The notes under the pieces: generated by a model
What the model saw: the letters and a program-made list of their open reading frames with translations, nothing else
Databases searched by the model: none
Told to the model about the DNA's origin: nothing
Made by a program: the position numbers and the translations under genes
Part shown: positions 1 to 10,451 of the stretch, in pieces
Layout: each line of letters opens with the position of its first letter
Numbering within the stretch: position 1 is the first letter of the stretch
Source of the DNA: Phaeoceros laevis
Lineage: Eukaryota; Anthocerotophyta; Anthocerotopsida; Notothyladales
Assembly (NCBI GenBank): GCA_049999765.1
Contig: JBNGIQ010009169.1
Coordinates: forward strand, 52,106 to 116,105
Length of the DNA: 64,000 nucleotides
Reading direction: 5' to 3'

Positions 1-1172
1 TTCTCTTGAAGATAAATAACTTGCAAGGACACAGGAAGGTTTTCCGGAATGGCCCCCGTCACCCTGTTGGTATGCACATCCAGCACCTGCAAAAAGGTGC
101 AATTGGCCAAGGAGGAAGGAATCTCTCCCTCCACAAATGTGTCTTGCAGTCCCAAAACCCGCAAGCTGGTCAACCACCCCAGTGAAGAAGGAATAGTGCC
201 ATTCATATCGTTCGGAACATTCACCGGTATCGAACTCTGAGGAAACACATACTGGATGGACCTGGCTCCCAGCCGCAACTCCAACAGATTCTCCAAAAGC
301 CCGAGCTCCCAGGGTATGCTCCCTGACAGATCATTGTAGCTCAAATCCAGTACCATCAACCGGCTCAAGTTGGCCAACCTAGGGTGCACGATACCGACCA
401 AGCTGTTCATCCTCAACTGGAGAACAGCCAGCCCGCTGAGCTCTGTCAGCTTCAACGGAACTTCCCCTCCGACCTCGGTGCCTGCAATCCGAAGCACCTG
501 CAACGCCGAGCAGTTGCCCAGTGCTGCCGGGATGGTGCCGGTGATGCCGTTGATCGTGTCCCAGCCACCTGAGGAGCCTCCAATCCCTAGCTGCACCAGA
601 CCACGGCACTGTCCCAGCTCGGGGGGAATCGTCCCCGACAGGTTGTTGTTCACCAGCCATAGCACCTGCAACAGCGGGAGCCTCCCGAGAGACGGAGGAA
701 TCGGCCCGACCAGCCGGTTGGAGCTCAAGTCCAGCACCCGAAGCTGAGTCGCGTTCCCTAGCTCCGAGGGAATGCCGCCGTCCAGAACATTTGAGCTCAG
801 ATCCAGCGCCAGCAACCGTGTAGCATTCCACACCTGCGATGGAATGGGGCCGCCGAAGCCATTGGATGACAGATTGAGGTTAGAGAGAAAGGGCAAGCCA
901 TCGAAAAGCAGCTGCGGAAGAGACCCGTCCAACCGCTTGGCAGACAGGTCCAGCGACACCACCCGGGAGCTGTTGTCGCATGCCACGCCCGCCCAGCCGC
1001 AGACCGGCTGCGAAGCCCGCCAGCTATTTAGCGCTGGAGAGGAGCCCCTGATGCAGCACGACCTGAACTGCAAGAGCGCATCAGCTTCACCATCGGCTGC
1101 TCTCACAACGCTCACAATACCAAGAAGACCGTACAGCAAGAGCAGCCAAATGAGCAGCTTGGAGTCTCCCAT
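1..1172 (-). CDS. LRR receptor-like kinase or LRR receptor-like protein, N-terminal part (runs off the left edge)
   Basis: The reading frame is open from an ATG at 1172 to the first base of the window, about 390 residues with no intron. Residues 1-25 form a signal peptide (LLIWLLLLYGLLGIV core), followed by a plant LRRNT_2 cap with the paired cysteines (VCGWAGVAC near residues 58-66) and then a run of about 24-residue LRRs of the LxxLxLxxNxLxGxIPxxLG type, with several N-glycosylation sites. This ectodomain belongs in the secretory pathway and at the plasma membrane, where the family perceives peptides or hormones. The membrane helix and any kinase domain would lie outside the window, so receptor kinase versus receptor-like protein cannot be decided. 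The gene is divergent from the telobox gene at 1894. Family assignment is secure; ligand and subfamily are unknown. Confidence 0.88.
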   Translation of the reverse strand, partial: MGDSKLLIWLLLLYGLLGIVSVVRAADGEADALLQFRSCCIRGSSPALNSWRASQPVCGWAGVACDNSSRVVSLDLSAKRLDGSLPQLLFDGLPFLSNLNLSSNGFGGPIPSQVWNATRLLALDLSSNVLDGGIPSELGNATQLRVLDLSSNRLVGPIPPSLGRLPLLQVLWLVNNNLSGTIPPELGQCRGLVQLGIGGSSGGWDTINGITGTIPAALGNCSALQVLRIAGTEVGGEVPLKLTELSGLAVLQLRMNSLVGIVHPRLANLSRLMVLDLSYNDLSGSIPWELGLLENLLELRLGARSIQYVFPQSSIPVNVPNDMNGTIPSSLGWLTSLRVLGLQDTFVEGEIPSSLANCTFLQVLDVHTNRVTGAIPENLPVSLQVIYLQE

Positions 1173-1893
1173 GAGCACTACAAGGGCCCGGCCTAGACTA
1201 CATAACTGGCAGGACATTGCACAACTTGCGCACCTCAACAGGGAATTGCAAAGCCTTCGAAGGCTTGATAGAAGCTGGAACTGGTGGACGCGTGCTCCAT
1301 GTACAGTAGTCCTGAGGAATTGAGAGTTCTGTCTGTACGGACAGGATGCTGGCAGCATCTAGGTAAGTAGTCGAAGTACTCCTGCCTGCTTGAGCACTGC
1401 TCTGTTAAGTTAAGTGCAGGGGCCGAGAAGCCAATCCGTGCTTTGCCTGGCTCGTTTCTGATGCTGGTGATCATGCTCAGCTCGGCAATCAGAACGCTGG
1501 AAAATGCGTGAAACTTAAGCTTACAGGTGGCCTAGTTTGGTCAGGTACCAGGGCTGCAATGAGCGGTTGAACAACCCCTGGGGGGCATCTGGTGCCAAGT
1601 GCACAGACAATGTCCATGAAGGCACCCATTGGGGCCACAACCGTGGAGGCGGGTCCGCTGACGGAAATTGAAGAGCACCTTCGAGTAGAAACGCATGAAT
1701 AAGCTGTGGCATGAATAAGCTCTGGCTGACAAGGCTGAATCCCGTGTGAAAGTTGAACTCACACGCCCGAATGGTAAATACTGGGGACATTCTCACTGCA
1801 TTCTCACTGTTTGTTACTGATAACACACATGCCTAGCACGGGCTCATCAGTGCCACGTAGAAAGTGGTTTTAGGTGTATCTTTGATGTGACGT
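1173..1893. other. Divergent intergenic region between LRR gene and PHD/Myb gene
   Basis: I see no convincing coding signal here. It must hold the promoters or 5' UTRs of the two divergent flanking genes. A CAG at 1908-1910 just inside the downstream reading frame could be a splice acceptor, so a 5' exon for the PHD/Myb gene may lie in this stretch. Confidence 0.5.
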
Positions 1894-3422
1894 ATGTGTC
1901 AGTCAATGGAGAATTGTCACACTCTTTTGCCTAGAGGGACTAAGTTTCACTTGGGTTGTCCTGTCCAGATTGCCGCTAGTTACTTCGATGAATCGCTCCA
2001 GAAGAAGTCGTATATCTTAGCTGAATCTCAAAAGGGCAGTGCTGGCGGTGATGCCCTTGCAGATCATGCAACAGGGTCCTCATTTGCCAAAAGGGCAAAC
2101 TCCTCTGATGACGACGATGATATTGAAATCATTGAATCGTTAAGCTGTAAGAGACTCAAGACAAGGACTTTCATCTACATTGAAGACGACCCGGTGGTTA
2201 CAATGGCCGGAGCTACAAATGTAATAGCTCATTCCGAGTCTATAGCTCCATTAGTGTTACCGAAGGGCACTGGTACAGGTGGGACTCCACAATCCTCGAA
2301 GCCGTACGATGAGGGAGGTAATTCTTTGATGGAGAATGTGAATGTTGGGAAGAGTATGCTTAAAGAGGATGAGGAGACTGTGGAGATGCAGAAGGTTGTT
2401 GAACTGCAACGTCTATACTTTCAGAAAGACGGCCAAGAACAAGTTTGCTGTATATGTGGGGATGTTGGAAGCTTGCTCACTTGTGATGGTTGTCCGGTTG
2501 GGATGCATCTTGATTGTATCGCACAGGGACAATCTAAGATGCATGTAGGTGATTGTCAGTCCTGCCCCTTTTGCATTAGTAAAAAAGCACTTCAAGCGGT
2601 TCTAAATGCAAAGAGGGCTGCTAAACTTGCTCAGAAGCAGTTCGTGGAGGCAAAGAAGATCTTAGCACAACTGCATGATGGAATGCCTCAAAAGCATGAA
2701 GGCATTGAGAGGGCAAATGTGAATAAGAGTCGAATGCAACAAATTGGCAACGAAAGTGCCAATCACAACGCTCAACAACATGTAGGGGCGGATGTGAATT
2801 CAGCAGAAGTCATTAGTGGACAACACGGCCGTCCTTTAGCGCAGCCATTGCCTGATGCTAGTGGTATTTGTGATGGCCAGACTGGCAAGGCTTTCCTTCC
2901 TCAAAATGCAGTTCCAAAATCGGAGTCTCCAAAAGCTGAAGTGGATGGTGAACGACATGATGGTGACATAGAGCAAACCTCTCGTCCTATGAAGCCCAAG
3001 AAGAAGATGTCCAGGTATGTCTAACAAAAATTTCCCGTTGATCCTAACCAACTGCTCGCCAGGTTTTATCCTCTTATCCTGTAAATGTGGACTGGGCATG
3101 ATGACAGTGGCCGCAAGGCAATCCCTGGACTCCGGAGGAAAGCTCTACCTTGGACCCCACAGGAAGAAGAAGCACTCAAGGTATGTAGATCTCCTCGCAC
3201 TATCTTTGAGAGGGGTTCAGAGAAAATGAACTGCTGATGATTTTCTCTATGCTTTGTTGTTTCTAGGACGGTGTCATGAAGTACTCGCACGATGGTGGAA
3301 GGTGGGGTTTTCAATGGCAACGCATTCTAGAGTCTGGATTTGGAGTTTTCGACTCCAGCCGAACGGGTGTTGATCTCAAGGATAAATGGCGCAACATGCA
3401 ACGACGTGCATCTCCAACCTAG
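1894..3422 (+). CDS. PHD finger plus telobox Myb DNA-binding protein (TRF-like)
   Basis: Three exons (1894-3014, 3108-3180, 3267-3422) join in phase to give 449 aa. Residues about 184-226 are a C4-H-C3 PHD finger (CCICGDVGSLLTC, DGC, HLDC, then two CxxC-type pairs), a histone-tail reader fold. An acidic patch (DDDDDIEIIE) lies upstream. The last 75 residues, assembled across the two introns, form a Myb/SANT domain beginning PWTPQEEEALKDGV and ending in the telobox VDLKDKWRN, which in plant TRF-like/TRB proteins contacts TTTAGGG DNA. The likely role is a nuclear telomere- or telobox-binding chromatin protein. Splice sites are AG/GTATGT, TGACAG/T, AAG/GTATGT and TTCTAG/G. The first Met at 1894 is provisional because an upstream exon is possible. 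Domain calls are secure; in vivo targets are inferred from the family. Confidence 0.85.
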
Positions 3423-3793
3423 CCCTCACCGAAAACCTGCTTCGCTATAAAACTGGCCAGTTTTCAGTTCAAGAAAACTATTCCTGATGAAAAATGCCGA
3501 TAATTCCCTGGAAGTAGAGGACATACCGAAATAAGTCAGCGTGACTTTCTTGATGTCTTGGATAAACGCTTTTTGAAGGGTTGGGAATGGTTTGACAGAT
3601 GATGGCAACAAAGGATTATGTGACAGGTGGACAGTTTTCCTCCATTACACCGCATAAGGAAAGAATGCTCCTATTTGAATTCTGGGGAATAGCATTTGTC
3701 CGGCTCTGTCCTCAGGCAACAGCTCTGGGGCCATCAGACCGTTTGTAGTTGTAAGCTCACTTTGGTGACGAAAGACTTGTCCTTACTGTTCAG

Positions 3794-4474
3794 GTACCAG
3801 ATGAGAGCAAGAACATGCTGGCAGTGCATGAAGCTGGACACATCCTGTTGGCACATCTTTTCCCAAGATTTGACTGGCATGCTTTTAGTCACCTCTTACC
3901 AGGAGGCAAGGTAGGCTTATATAAAATTTTGTGCAGTTTGCATTTTGGCTCTGAATTGCTACTCTACTTATCTGCAAGTGGAAGAATGGTCGAAAGGACC
4001 CTGGCAACAGCGGTTGAATGAGTGGGAGAGGATCCTTGCAGAGGAAAAAAGAGAAGAGCTTACTGACCAGACTACACGATATATAGTCAAGTCTTCCAGG
4101 CCAGAGGTCCGAGCAAACTTCCTAGCAGAGCAGGAGGCAAACCAGTCGCTTCCACCAAGTTTGAAGTCCACATTCTGGGTTGCCAGAAGATGGTGGAAAT
4201 ACAGGCCAAAGTTGCCTTGCACTTATTTCCTTTCGCAAGTGGGAAAATCTCCAGGTACTTGGTGCTCTCTTCTTGTAGCACATCTATGAAGAGATGATAT
4301 GGTCTTTAAGTTCTTGTTACACTGGAAGCATTGCCTTGCTAGACATTCCACTGCTATCCACTCAAAAGCTGCTGACATTGGCACTTTGGCTTGCAGGTTG
4401 CCTCTGCAGTATTTAGTACGGATATGCCAAAGCTGTACGTTACCATGAAAGATGGTTTTCCCTCTGAGTTTGTG
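3794..4474 (+). pseudogene. Scrambled exons of an FtsHi5-like chloroplast protease homologue
   Basis: Three exon-like blocks resemble plastid FtsHi5 (inactive AAA/M41 protein of the inner-envelope import motor). Block 1 (3794-3910, 39 codons) carries the M41 helix with HEAGH followed by FPRFDWHAFSHLLPGGK. Block 2 (about 3971-4254) reads VEEWSKGPWQQRLNEWERIL and onward to a WWKYRPKLP segment. Block 3 (4397-4474) reads from VASAVFSTD to KDGFPSEFV. In the family the M41 block is C-terminal and blocks 2-3 lie before the AAA domain, so the order here is reversed and the AAA domain, N-terminus and C-terminus are missing. Individual splice sites still look usable (a donor after TTTCGCAA at 4235-4236 would keep phase into block 3). 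I read this as a duplicated, rearranged gene fragment rather than a working gene. Confidence 0.7.
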
Positions 4475-5945
4475 GTATATTCCTTAAGCTGTGTTGTCTT
4501 TCCGACGACCTGGTGTTATTTGTCGAATTGTTCTATGGCTGAAACAACTGTACAATGGAGCAGTACCTGAACTGTTTCAAGTCCTGTTGACGCTTTGCAA
4601 ATTTGGTGACTGTGGCTCTCATAGAGAGTCGTTGCTGTTAACGTCTTTTGGTCTGCCTGCTACTGGTTAACGTTCCAGTGGAAAACGATGTCAGGGGTGG
4701 CAAGCCTGAATAAACTTTCTCCGACATTCTGAAGGTTGTGCAGAATGTGTTCCAAGCAATCTTCTACCAATCAAGATTGTGATCACATTGGCATTCATAC
4801 TTGTAAATGCCAATGCAAGGATACCTGAATTAGTATCTAGCAAGCACGCCCGCACAAACTTTTGTGCGTTAAGGCACTAAACTGTGTTTGGAGTACAAAA
4901 TTTTCCTACCTAGGCCCACTTCATTTCGAAGTGCTTCTGAAAAGTTGGACAGCTGGTGACAGCCGCTATCCATCCTTGATGTCCACCCAGAAGTTCTCAA
5001 TCTTTTCGGTGTCTCCAAAATCGTACTTCTGCCCTGAATTTCGATGGCAGATTTTCCAAAGAACATGTCAGCTGGTCAGCCCCGTGCCAGGATAGCAGTA
5101 GCAGGCGCGCTTGAGCAGATACCCCTTGGCCATGCGCTTTGCCAGTTCATGTCTTCTGCAGCATTTGGAGCAGCTAGAAATGACTGCCCAAATGCGGCAT
5201 AAGACAGGCGCGCAAGATACTTGGGGGTTCGCGAAGTGGCGAGTAATTACTTTGCGGGTCGGCAACTTGGTAATAAGTAAGTTAAAAGTGTGAGTCAGGA
5301 ACCCGCGTTGTAACTAATCAAGCAAACTCTGATTCATACCGCATTTGGTATGCCATAGATTATCGTGTTTAGCCAGTATGTGGGCGAAGTACTCTATGTT
5401 GGAAACCAGTGCCAAAAGAAAGAACAACGGTTTGGGCCTTGAGTGTCCAAGTCGCCACAAAAATATGTATCTTATCTAATATTATTTTGAATAGAACATT
5501 TCTAACTTTCTAGTTAATGGGAATGCGATTTCTCCTTCTCGCGAATTCTTCGTCTTAGTCGTTCTATCGTCTCCAACACATTTAGCTCGACTCTTTTAAT
5601 CAATTTTAAGTACACAAGCTACAAGGTTGATCAAGTGAGAAACTTGATCAACTAATACTTGATCAACGAGGTATCTACTATCGAGTGAGGAACTTGATAC
5701 CTATATTTAGATAATTATAACAAAAAATTCTAATATCTTTATTTCACGACCTTTTGCAAACACATCTTTTTGTAGACACCTACATGAACTTTGGAAATGG
5801 TTTAGGGAACCCTATAAAATAGTACCCACCATCCATAGGTATGTACCCCGAAGGCGGCGATTCTATGCCCACTCCTCGAGCTCGACAAGGAGTTTGTTGT
5901 TTTCGCCTCCTACTTTAGAATTTTCAAGAGCATATCACATGATCA
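4475..5945. other. Intergenic, no supported gene
   Basis: The stretch becomes AT-rich after about 5300. On the minus strand a short open run ends at a stop near 4966 with KIENFWVDIKDG as its last residues and could be a terminal exon of something, but I recognise no family and found no partner exon. Nothing else is supported. Confidence 0.4.
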
Positions 5946-6854
5946 TTAGACGCATACAAAATCTAGTGAATCGGAGCAACTTTTAGAATGGAAATAGTAT
6001 ACACACTTTCTTTGTGTAGGTTGCGGTTGTTGTTGTATTTGAAGTGGTCTTTGTGGAAGTTGTTGCGGAGGCAGTAGTGGAACTTCAATGGCAGTTTGTA
6101 TGTCATCTCGTTTTCGCTTACTTTGCCTGATATTGTCTTCTGCAATAAAATAGAGGGATATATGAGTCACATATTCAAGTACAAAATGACAAACTTGTAA
6201 CTTGTTCTAGTTTTTTTACAGAGACTTACGAGGTTCAGCTTCAAGCTCCATGGATTTGTTTCTGAATGAGACCTCCTGGAACTCGGGCCTATTTGTGGCT
6301 CTCACCGCTTCTATCTTACACATTATGCAACAGAACCATGCTAATGACGAACTCTGCCTCCATTTCAAGAGTGTTCTACCACACCATCTGCATAGCATCC
6401 TTGCTCCATTTGGCTTATCAACTTGGTCCCGTGTTTTGAAGATGTACTTCGCATCTCCATTAATCATTGTCATGTCTATGAGTGACCAATCCCACGCCAT
6501 ATTTTCAACTGCTTTTAAATCCTTACACGACACTACCAAGTAGTCGGATCCTTTTGCTAGTGTAAGGAGTTCATGATCGCCGTGAGCCCGAACATGTTCT
6601 TGTCCACCAATCGTGCACATTGGACCCTTTTCACATGTTACGCAAAATTTCTTGAGATCTTTTTCTCGTTTTGTATATGCATCTTTCCTATCTTCTTTTT
6701 TAATGGCATCATGAAAGATGCAAGGCCTTGTTTTTTCCCTTAACTTTGGAAAAAAAAGGTCCCGCATCGACATCAACGCTATCATCCACGAGGGGGGACT
6801 TGAGTCTTCTTCATTATGTTCTACAAGTGCTGTATGGGCGTTGATAGGGTCCAT
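5946..6854 (-). CDS. PLATZ zinc-binding transcription factor
   Basis: Two exons (6854-6230 and 6139-5946, donor GTAAGT, acceptor TTGCAG) join in phase to give 272 aa. The order of motifs is that of the plant PLATZ family: PSWMIALMSMRDLFFP, a PCIFH zinc ligand block, FCVTCEKGPMC with downstream His pairs (EHVRAHGDHELL), a central VSCKDLK...WSLIDMTMINGDAKYIFKTR stretch, then CRWCGRTLL and WFCCIMCKIEA. A basic run (SKRKRDD) and a Gln-rich tail follow. PLATZ proteins bind A/T-rich DNA in the nucleus and repress transcription, with roles in growth and stress responses. The sequence is divergent but all expected Cys/His positions are present. Start chosen at the only ATG upstream of the domain. It stands alone in AT-rich DNA. 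Confidence 0.82.
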
Positions 6855-8239
6855 AATAGCTTTTTAAGGTACACAAACTCTGCATGTGTGCACAAACATA
6901 TTTACAAAGAATTAACATGCATCAACCTCATTAATAGTAGTAATTCTACTACTCTTTGTAGCAGAGGACAAGATGGAAACTGACGACGACAACTGGGTGA
7001 AGGACCAGGAAAAGGACAAGATGGAAACTGACATAAATTATATTGCATAGCAAAAGATGTCGAATGTATACGTACCAATAGTCTAAGAAAGGGAAGGATG
7101 AATAGACCAACGAGCTTAGGGTAGAAAGAGCTCGTAAGGTACGGAGTTTGGAAAGATCTGCAATTGAAGCACAATTGAGCGATGGAAAGAAGGCTGCAAT
7201 GCTGAAACGCAAAACATGCTATACACCATCCTCACCTTGTATTCATGTATAGAGATCTTAAGCAGAGATGTTTGCATCGAGATTGCATCTAGATTGTAAG
7301 TGTATTATGATCTTAAATTTTGGGTTTCTTAAAACCCATGTAAACCATGAGGAGGGTTTAGCCGCGTGAGGCAAACTCCTATTTTTTAATTTTCTTAAAT
7401 ATATATAACATATCCTATTGACTTTCACCATGTTCACGAACTTCATCGTCTTCATGGACACACTGTGCAGGTCCAGGACATTGCCCATTCACTGCTACCA
7501 GCTTTTTTGTATGACGAAGGCGAGTGACATTGAGGTATTCCACCTGGAAGCATCCATGAATCAGACAAGTAAGGTTCTACACGAAGTGTTGGCAAACCCA
7601 CTGCTGAAGGCAGCAAGGAGAGGCTTTACCTTGAAATGAAACTTCCAAACTTTAAAGATTTGCAAGAACTCTAGAACCTTCTAAAAAGATCACACCAAGG
7701 CAGAAGACTGTAACCGCTCTATAATATACTTTTGAGGCAGCTCCTGAGGTCATACTTGGTACTTGGATTAGCTCAACTACGTATACCAATCAAGACAGAC
7801 TTGTCCGAGCAGAGAAAGTATCAGGATTGCAGGTACTCAATGCAACCTCGGCACCGAACCAGAGCTCCGAAGACTGAGTTAAAGGAACTACAAGAGGGAA
7901 GACACACTTTTTAGTGTGCCCAAGGAGTATCCTTTTGCAAATCAAGCTTGTTCTTATCTAGATAGTCCTGACTCCTAACTGGGAAGTACGTGAACCACCA
8001 GGCAGTAAGTAGTCTTTCATGGTGGCAACATCTTTCAGAGGTCTGCACCGGGTTGCTGTGGTTGGTAGATAACATATGCAGGCGTTGCTGAAGGTGAGAC
8101 ATCTGAAAGGACTTTTACGCAATTGAAGGCTGATTAATTTGGTTACCGACGAGCGCCCAAAAGCGACTACCGAAGCAGATGTTCAAGAGATCAAGGACAA
8201 GATCAAGCTGGTACACGTCCAAAAGAAGATGCTCAAGAG
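6855..8239. other. Intergenic with a short direct repeat
   Basis: No gene is supported. A direct repeat of GACAAGATGGAAACTGAC occurs at about 6968 and 7016. Short open frames (for example about 7418-7639 on +) show no recognisable domain or splice partner. Confidence 0.4.
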
Positions 8240-8750
8240 GCTAGGAGGCCAGGCCTTGGGGGGCTAAGCAGCTCCATCTCCCCTCTGAGATCTCATGTGA
8301 GATTTCCTATGGGGAAGCTAGATGCCGAACCGCTGACTTTGCAGAGCAGGCCTAGGGTGTTCCATGTATATTTCCGGGCACGGGCCAAGGTCAGCCAGAA
8401 CGTTTTGCTGCTAGGTTTCCTGGTGTTTCTTCTGATGCTTCCCATCCAGAGAAGCAAACCTCGGTGGAGGGCTACCGCTGCCGCAAGCAACTGGAGCCGG
8501 CAGTAGAAACTTTAGGCATGCTTTCGATGGCGTTTTTCAGCCAGAGTCTTCTGTGTCGAAAACCCGTAAGTGGTTATGGCTTCTACAGTTTTGTGAGCAG
8601 CAGAGTTTTTCTTTGTGAGCTGCGGGATACACATTTTGCACGAATTCCCCGTCCAAACATTCTGACTAACACCTTCCGCACCAGCTACTCCGGCTGCACA
8701 CGTGGATAAGGCATTGTTCCTCATTGAAGTGACTCCCAAGTGCACGCACC
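8240..8750 (+). pseudogene. Truncated copy of the 3' part of the unknown gene at 10452-12534
   Basis: This stretch matches about 11530-12000 of the intact gene downstream, including the end of its exon 1 (GCAAGCAACTGGAGCCGGCAG, then the TTTTTCAGCCAGAGTCTTCTG block), the donor-like CCGTAAGTGG, the TTTGTGAGCTGCGGGATACAC intron segment and the acceptor plus exon 2 start (CACCAGCTACTCCGG and IEVT-encoding bases). The frame is broken in several places and exons 3 and 4 are absent. It is best explained as a partial local duplication that has decayed. Confidence 0.7.
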
Positions 8751-9271
8751 GAGGACTCGGTGGTTACTATAATGTGGCCAAGACACAAGTCATGAGCTTG
8801 ACTGATAGCACCGTCTTGTGACGGGCATTCACATATTGTCTAAAGCCGCGTAGTCCATGGAAGTTGGGAAGGGCCCCACTCGTTTTGTTAATCACTGTCA
8901 CATAATCACACTGACTTTGTATTTGTAGTTGTGAGGAAGGAACTTTATTCAGTGCTTTTATTAGCAGGGCGTTTATTGGTTGTGAACTTGTAGAAGGGTG
9001 TTCATTGTTTAGAACCTTCTATTCTTCAATGTTCTATTTATAAAACTCGTGTCCTTTCAAGAAGATTCCAGAACCCTAAAACCTTAATACTTTATGTTTC
9101 CGGCAACCAACGTTCTAACTTTAGCATTCCTTCCTTTCTGGAACTTGAAAAGGGGGCCAAGGAAGAAATATTAATGGCCAGTACTCATGAGAATCCCTGG
9201 AATTAACTAATACGGCCTCTAGCAATTTGGGTGAACCTGTGGACCGCGCCGGAAGCTCGGTATTGATCACG

Positions 9272-10090
9272 ATGGGCGCCCCTGGAGTAGAAGCAGCTCA
9301 AGTATTACAGCTTCGAATTCAGGGTACGATGACGAAGTGTAAGAAGAGACTTAAAAGACAAGGAAAAATGACTTTGGCGATATTCAGCGCTTGCTTTAGC
9401 CCTAGCACGAATCCGAAGGACAGGGACATGTCGTTTCACAGAAAGATGCGACTCATGGACAGTTACAAGGTCCACCCACAACACCAACCACTAGCAGCAC
9501 CAACACCGGTACGGCAGCAGCAACTCTGGCAGCAGCAACGCTTGTGCCAGCAGCAGCAAGACTGGTGCCAACAGGAGCAACACCGGTGCCAGCAACAGCA
9601 AATGTTACTCCGGTGCCAGCAGCAGCACAGTTCCAAACAACAGGAGCTGGAGGAAGCGGAACGGATAATAAAAAATGACCGCCCAAGCCAGCAGCGGCAA
9701 CACCGGTACAAGCAGCGGCAATTCTGGTACAAGCAGCAGGAAGAGCGTCACCAGGAGCTTCTAGAATGGAGCCAACAGCAGCAAGACCGGTGCGAAGAGG
9801 AGCAGCGCTCGTACCAGGAGCAGCAACGCTGGTACCAGCAGCAGCTGGCGCTAGCGCTGGCAGCACAAACAACAGGAGCTGGAGACAGCGGAACGGATCA
9901 AACAGCACCGCCGTCGCCGACACAGCAGCAGCAGCAGCACTGGTACCAAGAGCAGCAAGACTGGTGCCAGCATCAGCAGGACTGGTACAAACAGCAGCGA
10001 CACTGGAACCTAAAGCAGGAAGCCTGGAACCGACAGCAGCGAGACTGGTGCCAGCAGCAGCAACGCTGGTGCCAGCAGCAGCAATCTTGA
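9272..10090 (+). CDS. Coiled-coil protein with Trp/Gln heptad-repeat tail (paralogue A)
   Basis: Open frame of 272 codons from the ATG at 9272. The first 65 residues are homologous to the ORFs at 14266 and 15778: MGAPGV, then a basic helical stretch, then KDRDMSFHRKMRLMD. After that the frame differs from the paralogues: it continues as a Gln-rich region with seven-residue units of the form xW(C/Y/N)xxQQ, clearest near the C-terminus (DWCQHQQ, DWYKQQR, HWNLKQE, AWNRQQR, DWCQQQQ, RWCQQQQ). In the +1 frame the same DNA reads Ala/Pro-rich (LVPAAAR type), as in the paralogues, and stops at about 9676. Function is unknown. Expression is unproven; a long open frame in repetitive DNA can arise by chance of composition. 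Confidence 0.4.
   Translation: MGAPGVEAAQVLQLRIQGTMTKCKKRLKRQGKMTLAIFSACFSPSTNPKDRDMSFHRKMRLMDSYKVHPQHQPLAAPTPVRQQQLWQQQRLCQQQQDWCQQEQHRCQQQQMLLRCQQQHSSKQQELEEAERIIKNDRPSQQRQHRYKQRQFWYKQQEERHQELLEWSQQQQDRCEEEQRSYQEQQRWYQQQLALALAAQTTGAGDSGTDQTAPPSPTQQQQQHWYQEQQDWCQHQQDWYKQQRHWNLKQEAWNRQQRDWCQQQQRWCQQQQS
9500..10090 (+). repeat. Coding-type minisatellite rich in CAGCAGCAA
   Basis: Imperfect 21- to 30-bp units built on GGTGCCAGCAGCAGCAA fill this interval. A larger duplication of about 230 bp is nested in it: the block AACAACAGGAGCTGGAG followed by an AGCGGAACGGAT core occurs near 9638 and again near 9870. The corresponding block is single in the paralogue at 14266 (about 14654), so the array expanded after the copies separated. 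Confidence 0.75.
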
Positions 10091-10451
10091 CTGGTGCCTT
10101 GCCAGCAGCAGCAGCAGCACAAGCAACAGAATCTTGCTCCGTGGAGCCTCCCTCTAGTCCCCTGAGCAGGTTCTGTTGTTTGTGCTGCTGCAAAGAGCTC
10201 ACGGAGCAATTTCTAGGATTGTACTGGTAAACATTGCTCTCGACGCTCTTATAGGTAGTGGTAGTAGTAGTAAGATTATGGTGTCTAGCCAACTCCTCCA
10301 TAGGGCACAGCTCTAGCGTTGATTTCAAACAGAACATCTGTTCGGCCTGAGTTGGCATCAGAATTTGAACACACTTTTTGCTCCTTCACGTTCCCTTGTC
10401 AAGCGCTTGTCTCAGTCCTTGCGGTGGTTCTGATCGAGTTGTGGTTTGAAA

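Noticed and set aside
6902-7212. Cys/Ser-rich minus-strand open frames
   Set aside because: Low-complexity reading of the GGAAACTGAC repeat; no conserved pattern or splice partner.
9453-10358. 301-codon Ala-rich open frame opposite paralogue A
   Set aside because: It reads the CAG-type repeat backwards (AAAGTS units). Composition alone explains its length.
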